Shown here: positions 1-6,089 of the stretch, piece by piece
How the letters are laid out: each line of letters starts with the position of its first letter
Position numbering within the stretch: the stretch's first letter is position 1
Source: VYDC01 sp034420495
GTDB lineage: Bacteria; Chloroflexota; Dehalococcoidia; UBA2979
Assembly: GCA_034420495.1 (NCBI GenBank)
Contig: DAOULG010000196.1
Span: 1 to 12,678, forward strand
Reading direction: 5' to 3'
DNA: 12,678 nucleotides
Position numbers and translations under genes: made by a program
The notes under the pieces: generated by a model
The model's database searches: none
Told to the model about the DNA's origin: nothing
The model's input: the letters and a program-made list of their open reading frames with translations, nothing else

Positions 1-180
1 CTCGCGCGCGGGCGCGAGGGTCACATCGTCGGGACGTGGACGATTCGCTACGACAAGGGGCGAGGCGCCTTCTCCTTCGACAAGTGCGAGAACGACGGCT
101 ACTGCGAGGAGCGTCCGGCCGTGCTCGCCCTCGACGGCTCGGTGCTCGACCCGGGCGGTCCGATCGTGGTGGGGGGCTAG
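1..180 (+). CDS. C-terminal fragment of an unidentified protein
   Basis: The first reading frame is open from the window edge to a TAG at 178-180 and gives 59 residues, so the start and most of the gene lie outside. The visible tail is hydrophilic. It contains a CENDGYC segment with two cysteines five residues apart, then ends in a glycine-rich PGGPIVVGG. I do not recognise the family. The stop is only two bases before the GTG of the VOC gene, and the last codons contain a run of six G (171-176) that can serve as that gene's ribosome binding site. The two genes are therefore almost certainly co-transcribed and translationally coupled. That the frame is coding is well supported by the clean junction; function is unknown. 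Confidence 0.6.
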   Translation, partial: LARGREGHIVGTWTIRYDKGRGAFSFDKCENDGYCEERPAVLALDGSVLDPGGPIVVGG

Positions 181-182
181 CC

Positions 183-1058
183 GTGGCGGAGACGGTACCG
201 GCGGCGACGCTCTCTCACTGCGCGATCGCCGTGAACGACCTCGACCAGGCGGTCGCCGACTACGAGCGCCTCTTCGGGATGAGCGTCGGCGAGCGCGGCG
301 AGAACCCGTGGGGGCACTTCCGCTGGGCGCAGATGGGGTGGGCGGGCGAGCAGGCCGTCCAGCTGATCCAGCCCGAGAGCGACGACACCCACGTCACGCG
401 CGTGATGCGGGCCCGCGCCTCAGAGAAGAACCCGCATGGCGAGGGCTACTACATCTCCGTCTGGACCACGCCGGATCCCGTCGCGCTCGCCGCGCGCATC
501 GAGGCGGGCGGCGGCCGCGTGATCGACCGCGGAGACGGCTCGGGCGTGCACTGGGTCCACCCCTCCGCCGCGCACGGCGCCTTCATGGAGATCGTGCCCC
601 AGAAGCCGCCCGGGCCGGAGGGAACGCCGCTCCGGATCTCGCACCTGGGGGTCGCGGTGGCCGACCTCGACGAGGCGGAGGAGGACTTCCGCCGGCGCTT
701 CGGCTGGGTCCGCCCGGACGATCGGTGGGTGCTCGAGTCGGGCGACTTCGAGGCGTCCTCGATCTTCGCGGGGGAGGTGCAGGCGATGACGCTGATCCAC
801 CCGCGCACCCCGGAGAGCCCGATCGCCGTGGAGATGCGCAGGCGCTCCGACGAGAAGAACCCGCTCGGCGAGGGGCCGCACATCTCGGTCTGGACGTCGC
901 CCGACACGGCCGCCCTCGCCGAGAGCATCGAGGCTGCGGGCGGGCGGGTGATCCGCACGTCGGGGTGGCCCGGCGCGGGGAGCATGCTGATCCCCCCGTC
1001 GGTGACGCACGGGATGCTGATGGAGGTCACCCCGCAGCGAGCGGAGGCCGCGCGCTAG
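183..1058 (+). CDS. Two-domain VOC (vicinal oxygen chelate) protein
   Basis: A 291-residue protein made of two VOC (glyoxalase/extradiol dioxygenase fold) repeats, about 9-140 and 150-286. Each repeat opens with SHxxxAVxDLDxA (11 and 153), has an EKNPxGEG segment before the SVWT strand (81 and 224) and closes with HGxxMEV/I (131 and 276). The C-terminal repeat keeps a full His-His-Glu ligand set (H154, H233, E281). The N-terminal repeat has H12 and E136 but tyrosines 89-90 where the second His would be. This resembles type I extradiol dioxygenases, where only the C-terminal domain binds iron. The HP-(S)-A-x-HG element also recalls methylmalonyl-CoA epimerase-like proteins, so the reaction is open. 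The GTG at 183 is chosen because it abuts the upstream stop and has a G-rich binding site six bases away. A longer in-frame ATG at 36 would overlap the previous gene. A close paralog lies at 9767-10609. Confidence 0.88.
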   Translation: MAETVPAATLSHCAIAVNDLDQAVADYERLFGMSVGERGENPWGHFRWAQMGWAGEQAVQLIQPESDDTHVTRVMRARASEKNPHGEGYYISVWTTPDPVALAARIEAGGGRVIDRGDGSGVHWVHPSAAHGAFMEIVPQKPPGPEGTPLRISHLGVAVADLDEAEEDFRRRFGWVRPDDRWVLESGDFEASSIFAGEVQAMTLIHPRTPESPIAVEMRRRSDEKNPLGEGPHISVWTSPDTAALAESIEAAGGRVIRTSGWPGAGSMLIPPSVTHGMLMEVTPQRAEAAR

Positions 1059-1068
1059 CGGCGAGGCC

Positions 1069-1091
1069 GCGGCGTCCGGGCCTCACGCCGC
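1069..1091 (+). terminator. Hairpin after the VOC gene
   Basis: GCGGCGT at 1069-1075 pairs perfectly with ACGCCGC at 1085-1091 across a nine-base loop, eleven bases after the VOC stop. There is no U-tract, as is common in high-GC actinobacterial terminators. Position supports a terminator for the upstream two-gene unit. Confidence 0.4.
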
Positions 1092-1165
1092 CGCGGGGCG
1101 TCGCGGCGGGCGACGGAGGGAGCGGCGATGAGCTGATCCCGGCGGCCTGCGCACCCCGCGAGAGG

Positions 1166-1192
1166 GAGCCACGGGCGGAGCGCCCGCGGCTC
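1166..1192 (+). promoter_or_regulatory. Strong stem-loop just upstream of the 1204 gene
   Basis: GAGCC (1166-1170) pairs with GGCTC (1188-1192), and CGGGCG (1172-1177) pairs with CGCCCG (1181-1186). One A-C mismatch interrupts the stem, giving eleven base pairs closed by a three-base loop. It ends twelve bases before the ATG at 1204, so in a transcript reading through it would sit next to the ribosome binding site. It could be a second terminator, a leader structure controlling translation, or an operator. No TAnnnT box was found between it and the upstream gene. Confidence 0.4.
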
Positions 1193-1203
1193 ACGAGGCA
1201 CAG

Positions 1204-1635
1204 ATGGAGGTTCACCAGGTTATGGAGACTCTCAGGCGACCGATCGGAATCTACCTCATCGCCGTCGCCGTCGCCGTCGCGATCCACTTCGTCCTCGACC
1301 CCGTGATATACGACTGGGCGGACGGCGAGACGCCGCCCCTGTGGCTCGTTCTCGACGCCCTCATGGTGATCGGTCTCGTCCTCGCGATCATCGTCTCCTG
1401 CAAGGCGAAGCGGGCCGCAGACGCGATGGAGAGCGTCGACGTGCGGCAGTACGTACGCGCCAACGTGACCTTCTACGTCGCGGCCGGGCTGCTGCTGCTG
1501 ACGCTCTGGAACATCGTGCAGATCGACTGGGCGGCCGGCGACCAGTCGCCCGACCCCCAGGTGTGGGTCGTGATCGACACGGTCCTGCCCCTGCTCTTCT
1601 TCTCCCTCGGCCGGCGCCTCGTCCGGGAGGGCTGA
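1204..1635 (+). CDS. Small four-helix membrane protein of unknown function
   Basis: A 143-residue integral membrane protein. Hydrophobic helices lie at about 12-31, 46-66, 86-107 and 119-136. A short basic loop (CKAKRAADAMESVDVRQYVR) joins helices 2 and 3, and a basic tail (RRLVREG) ends the chain, which suggests N- and C-termini inside. The two helical hairpins look like a duplication: each loop reads DWAxG followed by an acidic or polar residue and a proline, then an (L/V)W(L/V)V(L/I)D start to the next helix (residues 37-51 and 108-125). I do not recognise a named family. The ATG at 1204 has a GAGG a few bases upstream. A second ATG at 1222 has GGAGGT ten bases upstream and would shorten the protein by six residues, so the start is not settled. 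The gene is convergent with the MFS gene. Confidence 0.75.
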   Translation: MEVHQVMETLRRPIGIYLIAVAVAVAIHFVLDPVIYDWADGETPPLWLVLDALMVIGLVLAIIVSCKAKRAADAMESVDVRQYVRANVTFYVAAGLLLLTLWNIVQIDWAAGDQSPDPQVWVVIDTVLPLLFFSLGRRLVREG

Positions 1636-1654
1636 CGGGCACCGCGCGCTCGCG

Positions 1655-1687
1655 CGCCGGGCGGGGGGCCGGGCTCCCCGCCCGGCG
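1655..1687. terminator. Bidirectional hairpin between the 1204 gene and the MFS gene
   Basis: CGCCGGGCGGGG (1655-1666) and CCCCGCCCGGCG (1676-1687) form a perfect twelve-base-pair stem with a nine-base loop, inside the 73-base gap between two convergent stops. There is no U-tract on either side. Stem strength and location make a shared terminator the natural reading. Confidence 0.6.
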
Positions 1688-1708
1688 GCGCGCGGCTGGG
1701 GCGGCGGC

Positions 1709-2986
1709 CTAGGGTCCCCGCCCGGCCGCCCGTCCGGGCGGGCGCCGGTAGCGGGCGATCAGCTCGGACGGCGGATGCGCGGCGAGGACGAGCGGGATGC
1801 CGACGGCGACGACGGCGGCCGATATCAGCCAGCCCGGCGTGTAGCCGCCGCCCGCATCGACTATCAGCCCCACGGTGAGGGGCCCGCCGAACGATCCGAT
1901 CGTGACCCAGAGCCGGGAGAGGCCGGCGATCGTGCCGAAGCTCGTCGTCCCGAAGTAGTCCGCGAGCAGCGCCGGGCGGAGCGGAGCGGTCCCGCCGAAG
2001 CCGGGTGCGACGATCAGCATGACCAGGTAGCTCTGCTCGAGCGTACGCACGAGCGGCATCAGCGCGATCCCCACCGCCATCAGCGCGATCGCCCAGGCGA
2101 GCACGACGCGCTTCTCGTAGCGGTCGGCGAGCCAGCCCCCGGCGAGGCGTCCGACGACCGAGGCGAGCGCGAAGGCGAGTACCGTGCTTCCCGCCTCCGC
2201 CTTGGAGACGCCCAGCGACTCCATGAACGGCACCTGGTGGACGATCAGGGCCGTCCAGCCGAACCCGTTCGCGATCAGGCCGAGAGCCAGCAGCAGGAAG
2301 GCGCGCGTCCGAACGGCGCGGCGGGCGGGGATCCCCCAGGCTTCGCCGCCCATCCCGCCCCCGTCCGGGGCCGCCGCGAGGCCATCCATCGGCTGTCGAT
2401 GCCCGGCGGGCCGGCGGCGCACGTTGATCCCGGCGAGCGAGCCGGCGACGAGCACCACGACGGCGAGCACGCGGAGGGCGCTGCGCCACCCCAGCTCGTC
2501 GACGAGCAGCGCCACCGGCACCGTCATCACGCCGGCCGCCGCGCCGCCCAGCGAGAGCAGCGCCAGCGCGCGACCGCGCCGCGCCTCGAACCAGCTCGCC
2601 GCCGCCACGGTGCCGACCGGCCCCGAGGCGGAGCTGATGCCGAGGGCGATCAGGACCATCGCCAGATAGAACTGCCAGATGCTCTCCATGTAGGAGGTCA
2701 GCAGGACCCCGGCGCAGACCAGCGCCAGGCCGCCGATCAACACCTGCTGCGGCCCCAGCCGGTCGATCGCCACCCCGATCACCGGCGCGGCGATGCCGCC
2801 CGCCTCCGAGCGCACCGAGAAGGCGAGGCTCGTTGCCGCGACGCTCCAGCCGAACTCGTCGATGATCGGGTTGAAGACGGTCCCGAAGCCGTAGAAGAAG
2901 GCGCCCCCGATGAACGTCGTGATCGAGGCCGCCGAGACGACGACCAGCCAGCCCTCGTAGACGTTCGGGAAGAAACGCCTCAGCAC
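1709..2986 (-). CDS. MFS transporter, OFA/monocarboxylate-like
   Basis: A twelve-helix major facilitator of 425 residues from the GTG at 2986. The N-terminus RRFFPNVYEGW running into helix 1 is typical of OFA (oxalate/formate antiporter) type proteins. Motif A appears as GVAIDRLG at 71-78 in the loop between helices 2 and 3, and is echoed by GWLADRYEKR at 284-293 in the second half. ADYFGTTSFGTIAG (342-355) is also characteristic of this branch. A hydrophilic linker at about 190-225 separates the halves. A small organic anion is the likely substrate, but this is inference. The frame continues upstream to an ATG pair at 3076/3073 and a GTG at 3142. Those ATGs lie inside a TATGAT promoter-like hexamer, and the family N-terminus fits 2986, so the shorter form is preferred even though its ribosome binding site is weak. 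Confidence 0.85.
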   Translation of the reverse strand: MLRRFFPNVYEGWLVVVSAASITTFIGGAFFYGFGTVFNPIIDEFGWSVAATSLAFSVRSEAGGIAAPVIGVAIDRLGPQQVLIGGLALVCAGVLLTSYMESIWQFYLAMVLIALGISSASGPVGTVAAASWFEARRGRALALLSLGGAAAGVMTVPVALLVDELGWRSALRVLAVVVLVAGSLAGINVRRRPAGHRQPMDGLAAAPDGGGMGGEAWGIPARRAVRTRAFLLLALGLIANGFGWTALIVHQVPFMESLGVSKAEAGSTVLAFALASVVGRLAGGWLADRYEKRVVLAWAIALMAVGIALMPLVRTLEQSYLVMLIVAPGFGGTAPLRPALLADYFGTTSFGTIAGLSRLWVTIGSFGGPLTVGLIVDAGGGYTPGWLISAAVVAVGIPLVLAAHPPSELIARYRRPPGRAAGRGP

Positions 2987-3071
2987 CGGCCCGCCACTCG
3001 CCCCTCCCAGGCGCCCGCGCGCGGGGGGCGTCGGGCCGGCCCCGCGCTCCGGGCGGCGCGCGGCGAGCGCC

Positions 3072-3077
3072 ATCATA
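3072..3077 (-). promoter_or_regulatory. TATGAT -10-like box for the MFS gene
   Basis: On the minus strand the bases read TATGAT, one change from the consensus TATAAT, in otherwise extremely GC-rich DNA. Transcription would start around 3065, giving a leader of roughly 80 bases to the GTG at 2986. No TTGACA-like -35 is evident. Confidence 0.45.
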
Positions 3078-3189
3078 CAGAGGGCGGGGGTGGAGGGCGG
3101 CCTGGGCCGGGGGCCTTGTCGCCCGGGGGCCCCGTCGTGCACGGTGCGCGGGTGCCGGGCGGCCCGGCGAGGCGGGCGGGGAGCGTGCG

Positions 3190-3987
3190 ATGGACTACTC
3201 GGGGTTTCGCGACATCATCGTCAGCGTCGAGGATCGCGTCGCCACCTTCCGCATCGACCGGCCGGAGACGCTGAACTCCTTCGGACCCGACAGCTGGGAC
3301 GAGCTCCTGACCCTGGCGGGCATGCTCAGCGAGGACGACGAGGTGCGCGCCGTGGTCTGCGCCCCCGAGGGGCGGGGCTTCAGCTCCGGCGCCTACGTCG
3401 GCGAGCAGGGTACGCCCGACTCCTCGGCGGCCCCGCGCTTCTCAGACCGCACCCACCGCATGGGGAACGCCGCCATCGGGCTCGCGATGCCCTCCATCGA
3501 CAAGCCGACGATCGCGGCCATCGACGGCGTCGCCGCCGGGGCCGGGATGGCCTTCGCCTGCTCCTTCGACATCCGGATCCTGGGCCCGGGGGCCAGGTTC
3601 ACGACGGTCTTCGTCCGCCGGGCGCTGGGGCCCGACTGCGGCCTGACCTGGTTCCTCCCCCGCCTGGTCGGCCCGGGGCTGGCGGCGGAGCTCCTCTTCT
3701 CGGGGCGCGAGGTCGATGCCGAGGAGGCGCTCCGGATCGGGCTCGGCAACCGTCTCGTCGGCGACCCCCGCGCCGAGGCGCAGGCGCTCGCGCGTGAGCT
3801 CGCCGCGGCGCCTCCGCTCTCCATCCTCTGGTCGAAGCGCGAGCTCCGGGAGAGCGAGGGGCACAGCCTCAGCGAGCAGATCGAGTTCGAGTGGGTCGTC
3901 GCGCGCCATTTCCGGGGCACCCGCGACGTCGAGGAGGGGACGCGGGCGTTCCGCGAGAAGCGCGCCCCCCGCTTCACGGGGGAGTAG
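3190..3987 (+). CDS. Enoyl-CoA hydratase/isomerase (crotonase superfamily, PaaG-like)
   Basis: A 265-residue crotonase-fold enzyme of normal length, expected to act on a CoA thioester in the cytosol. Oxyanion-hole segments are GRGFSSGAYV (61-70) and IDGVAAGAGMAFACSFDIRI (111-130). The family hallmark PDCGLTWFLPRLVG follows at 148-161, and the C-terminal EGTRAFREKRAPRF (249-262) is typical. The two glutamates of classical enoyl-CoA hydratase are absent: A121 and F141 occupy those positions. Aspartate 149 sits where PaaG-type ring-opening/double-bond isomerases carry their catalytic Asp. An isomerase role is therefore more likely than hydration (inference from family knowledge). The ATG at 3190 has GGGGAG six bases upstream. 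The gene is divergent from the MFS gene, so transport and metabolism of one substrate is possible, and convergent with the flavin oxidoreductase. Confidence 0.88.
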   Translation: MDYSGFRDIIVSVEDRVATFRIDRPETLNSFGPDSWDELLTLAGMLSEDDEVRAVVCAPEGRGFSSGAYVGEQGTPDSSAAPRFSDRTHRMGNAAIGLAMPSIDKPTIAAIDGVAAGAGMAFACSFDIRILGPGARFTTVFVRRALGPDCGLTWFLPRLVGPGLAAELLFSGREVDAEEALRIGLGNRLVGDPRAEAQALARELAAAPPLSILWSKRELRESEGHSLSEQIEFEWVVARHFRGTRDVEEGTRAFREKRAPRFTGE

Positions 3988-3988
3988 C

Positions 3989-4015
3989 CTCCCGCCCGGG
4001 CCGGCCGGGCGAGGG
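3989..4015. terminator. Bidirectional hairpin between crotonase and LLM genes
   Basis: CGCCCGG (3993-3999) pairs with CCGGGCG (4005-4011) over a five-base loop. The stem extends by three more pairs after one mismatch, and it fills most of the 35-base gap between convergent stops. There is no U-tract. Confidence 0.5.
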
Positions 4016-4022
4016 TGCGCGC

Positions 4023-5018
4023 CTACGGTCCCGCCGGCTCCACGGCCGGGAGCACCTCCTCGATCAGCGACTGAAGCGTGCGGTCGGCGTGCGCGGGGTC
4101 GATGCCGCCGAAATCGACCCAGGCGATCGCGGTGCCGAGGCCGAGCTCCGCGACCTCGGCGAGCCGCTCGGCGACCATCGGCGCGGATCCGTGGACGCAG
4201 GCCCGCTCGAGGAACTCGTCGAGCTCGTGCGGCTCGTTCACCTCGTTGGCGCGGGCGATGTAGCCGCCCATCGCCCCGCGCGCGACGGCGTGGGCCTCGC
4301 GATCGGTCGGGGCGATGACGACGTGCCGCAGCGCCGCGGACCGCCGGAGCAGCTCCGCGATCTCATCCTCGCCCGCCCCCGTCTCGGCGAGGGTGCGCCG
4401 GTAGATGTCGACGCTCGGCCGGAGCCTCGCCTGCGGGAAGCGGCCCAGCAGCATCGGCATCCGCGCGCGCGCCGCCGCCACCGCGGAGTCGTCGTGCACG
4501 ATCGCCCGCAGGAGCGGCGGGTGCGGCCGCTGCTCGGGCCGCAGGCGCGTGCCGGGGAAGCCCGCCGGGAAGTGCGGGCCCGCGTGATCGAAGGCCTCGC
4601 CGCTCCAGATGCGCGGGAGCAGGGCCACGGCCTCGTCGAAGAGCGGGTGCGGATCCTCGAAGCCGAGGCCGAGGGCTCGCGCCTCGACGCCGGCCCTCCC
4701 GCTGCCGACGCCGACCAGGAGCCGCCCCCCGGAGAGGACGTCGAGCACCGCGAGCTCTCCGGCGAGCCGGAAGGGATTGTGCAGCGCCAGGATCAGCGCC
4801 GCGAAGCCGATGCGGATGCGGGACGTCCGCTCGGCGACCGCGGCGGCGAGCACGACGGGATTGCCTATCGTGCCGTAGGCGGTGAAGTGACGCTCGGCGA
4901 GCCAGACGGAGTCGAACCCGCCGGCCTCCGCCCGCTCGGCGTGACGGAGGTAGCGCCTGAGCGCCCCGGCCTCCTCGCCCGGCCGTGCCTGGATGGTGCT
5001 GAAGAGCCCGAGCTGCAT
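4023..5018 (-). CDS. Luciferase-like (LLM class) flavin-dependent oxidoreductase
   Basis: A 331-residue protein with the bacterial luciferase-like TIM-barrel fold. The first strand is MQLGLFSTIQ. The WLAERHF motif (39-45) resembles the corresponding active-site region of LuxA-type FMN monooxygenases. LDVLSGGRLLVGVGSG (92-107) is the conserved phosphate-binding stretch, and GSAPMVAERL (277-286) is the usual C-terminal element. Such enzymes use reduced FMN or F420 for oxygenation or hydride transfer; sequence alone does not decide which, although AERHF favours FMN. The frame is open to a GTG at 5105. The ATG at 5018 gives the family-typical N-terminus with a run of G immediately upstream, whereas the extra 29 residues would be encoded by a tandem repeat. 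It is divergent from the hydrolase-fold gene at 5219 and convergent with the crotonase. Confidence 0.88.
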   Translation of the reverse strand: MQLGLFSTIQARPGEEAGALRRYLRHAERAEAGGFDSVWLAERHFTAYGTIGNPVVLAAAVAERTSRIRIGFAALILALHNPFRLAGELAVLDVLSGGRLLVGVGSGRAGVEARALGLGFEDPHPLFDEAVALLPRIWSGEAFDHAGPHFPAGFPGTRLRPEQRPHPPLLRAIVHDDSAVAAARARMPMLLGRFPQARLRPSVDIYRRTLAETGAGEDEIAELLRRSAALRHVVIAPTDREAHAVARGAMGGYIARANEVNEPHELDEFLERACVHGSAPMVAERLAEVAELGLGTAIAWVDFGGIDPAHADRTLQSLIEEVLPAVEPAGP

Positions 5019-5025
5019 GCGCCCC

Positions 5026-5055
5026 CGATACACGGACCCCCGATACAGGGACCCC
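5026..5055. repeat. 15-bp tandem direct repeat upstream of the LLM gene
   Basis: CGATACACGGACCCC (5026-5040) is followed without a gap by CGATACAGGGACCCC (5041-5055), differing at one base. It lies 8 to 37 bases upstream of the ATG on the minus strand and downstream of the TAGACT box, so it would be in the leader RNA. It could be a two-copy regulator site or a recent slippage duplication. Confidence 0.6.
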
Positions 5056-5106
5056 GCCCGCGCCCGACCGCCGCCCCACCGCGCTCCTCCGGGGTTGAGC
5101 GGCACG

Positions 5107-5112
5107 AGTCTA
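5107..5112 (-). promoter_or_regulatory. TAGACT -10-like box for the LLM gene
   Basis: The minus strand reads TAGACT, matching the TAnnnT form seen before most other genes here. Transcription would begin about seven bases downstream, leaving a leader of roughly 80 bases to the ATG at 5018. That leader would exclude the GTG at 5105 as a start. Confidence 0.4.
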
Positions 5113-5174
5113 GCGCCGGCGCGCGGACGGCGCGGGCGCAGCGCCGGGCCCGCGCCGGGGCGAGGAGCCTGGCG

Positions 5175-5180
5175 TACCCT
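5175..5180 (+). promoter_or_regulatory. TACCCT -10-like box for the hydrolase-fold gene
   Basis: TACCCT matches TAnnnT and lies 38 bases before the GTG at 5219. The intervening sequence holds purine-rich GGGAGG and GAGGGG stretches usable as a ribosome binding site. No clear -35. Confidence 0.35.
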
Positions 5181-5218
5181 GAGATCCGACCGCGGGCGGG
5201 AGGCGAGGGGCGCGAGGC

Positions 5219-6055
5219 GTGGGCGAGCGCGAGACGGGCTACGTGACGAGGGGCTTCGTCCACGGGCCGCACGGCAACATCGAGTACCTCGAGGGCGGGT
5301 CGGGAGCGGCGCTGATCCTGCTCCACTCGGCGCCGAGCTCCTGCGCGCTCTTCGAGGAGGCGATCCCGCTGCTCGCGGGCGACGTGCACGCGATCGCCAT
5401 GTCGCAGCCCGGCTTCGGCGAGTCGGATGCGCCGCCGGCCGCCTACACCACGGTGCACGACTACGCGCGGGCGGTGATCTTCCTCCTGGATGGACTCGGC
5501 CTGGAGCGCGCGAGCGTGCTCGGGGCGCACACGAGCGCCCTGACGGCGCTCGAGGTGGCGGCGGCCTGGCCCGACCGCGTCGAGCGCCTGGTGATCGAGG
5601 AGTGCTTCAACTGGAGCAGCCCCGGGAGGCTGGAGGCGCTGCAGCGGCGGCACGGCTTCAGCGAGCGCGCGGACGGGAGTCACCTGCTCGCGATGTGGGA
5701 GCGCGCGCGCGAGCGCACCCTCCGCAACACCAGCGAGCCCGCAGAGGTCGCGCGGCTGACCCGGCGCGGCTTCCTCGACACGGTGCGCGCCGAGCGGCCG
5801 GGCCCCGACGGGATCAGCGGGCAGGAGGCCTCGACGCGGGCGCTCGCGCGCTACCCCCTGTGGGAGCGCGCCCCGCTCGTCCGGGCGCCGACCCTGGTCG
5901 TGCACGGCTCCTCGAGCCAGCTCGGACGCGCGCACGAGCGGCTGATCGAGGCGATCCCCGATGCGCGGGGCATCCGGCCGCCGACCACGCACCAGTTCAC
6001 CTGGCGCGTGGCGCCGGAGCTCTGGGCGGCGGAGCTGCGCGCCTTCCTCCCCTGA
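5219..6055 (+). CDS. Alpha/beta-hydrolase-fold protein with His at the nucleophile position
   Basis: A 278-residue protein with the alpha/beta-hydrolase fold. Strand 3 and the oxyanion region are LILLHSAPSS (32-41). QPGFGESDAP (63-72) is the usual loop after strand 4, the nucleophile elbow is at 99-107, and a late strand LVVHGSS lies at 226-232. The elbow reads GAHTSA where GHSMGG is normal, so H104 replaces the serine and S106 the closing glycine. The acid expected after VVHG is replaced by serines (231-233). H258 in TTHQF is in place of the catalytic His. Related fold members with a GxHTG elbow exist, so this may be a genuine subfamily using different chemistry, or a non-catalytic binding protein. 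GTG 5219 is the only start near the N-terminus that keeps the first strand. It is divergent from the LLM gene. Confidence 0.82.
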   Translation: MGERETGYVTRGFVHGPHGNIEYLEGGSGAALILLHSAPSSCALFEEAIPLLAGDVHAIAMSQPGFGESDAPPAAYTTVHDYARAVIFLLDGLGLERASVLGAHTSALTALEVAAAWPDRVERLVIEECFNWSSPGRLEALQRRHGFSERADGSHLLAMWERARERTLRNTSEPAEVARLTRRGFLDTVRAERPGPDGISGQEASTRALARYPLWERAPLVRAPTLVVHGSSSQLGRAHERLIEAIPDARGIRPPTTHQFTWRVAPELWAAELRAFLP

Positions 6056-6059
6056 GCCC

Positions 6060-6078
6060 CCCCGGGCGCGCCCCGGGG
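6060..6078. terminator. Bidirectional hairpin between the hydrolase-fold and SLC13 genes
   Basis: CCCCGGG (6060-6066) pairs with CCCGGGG (6072-6078) over a five-base CGCGC loop, five bases after the plus-strand stop and twelve before the minus-strand stop. There is no U-tract. Confidence 0.5.
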
Positions 6079-6089
6079 ACCGCGGCGGC

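Noticed and set aside
36..182. N-terminal extension of the first VOC protein from an ATG at 36
   Set aside because: The extension overlaps the preceding frame, is arginine-rich and not VOC-like, and a GTG at 183 has a binding site and the expected fold start.
3107..3143. Nine-base direct repeat CCGGGGGCC and palindrome CGTGCACG in the MFS/crotonase gap
   Set aside because: Short and low-complexity; not distinguishable from background in this composition.
1775..3274. 499-residue plus-strand open frame opposite the MFS gene
   Set aside because: It is antisense to a clear transporter, rich in Arg, Asp, Gly and Pro with no hydrophobic core or motif, as expected when high third-position GC removes stops on the other strand.
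5019..5105. GTG at 5105 as the start of the flavin oxidoreductase
   Set aside because: It is one base from the -10-like box, so it would lie upstream of the transcript start, and it adds residues encoded by a tandem repeat.
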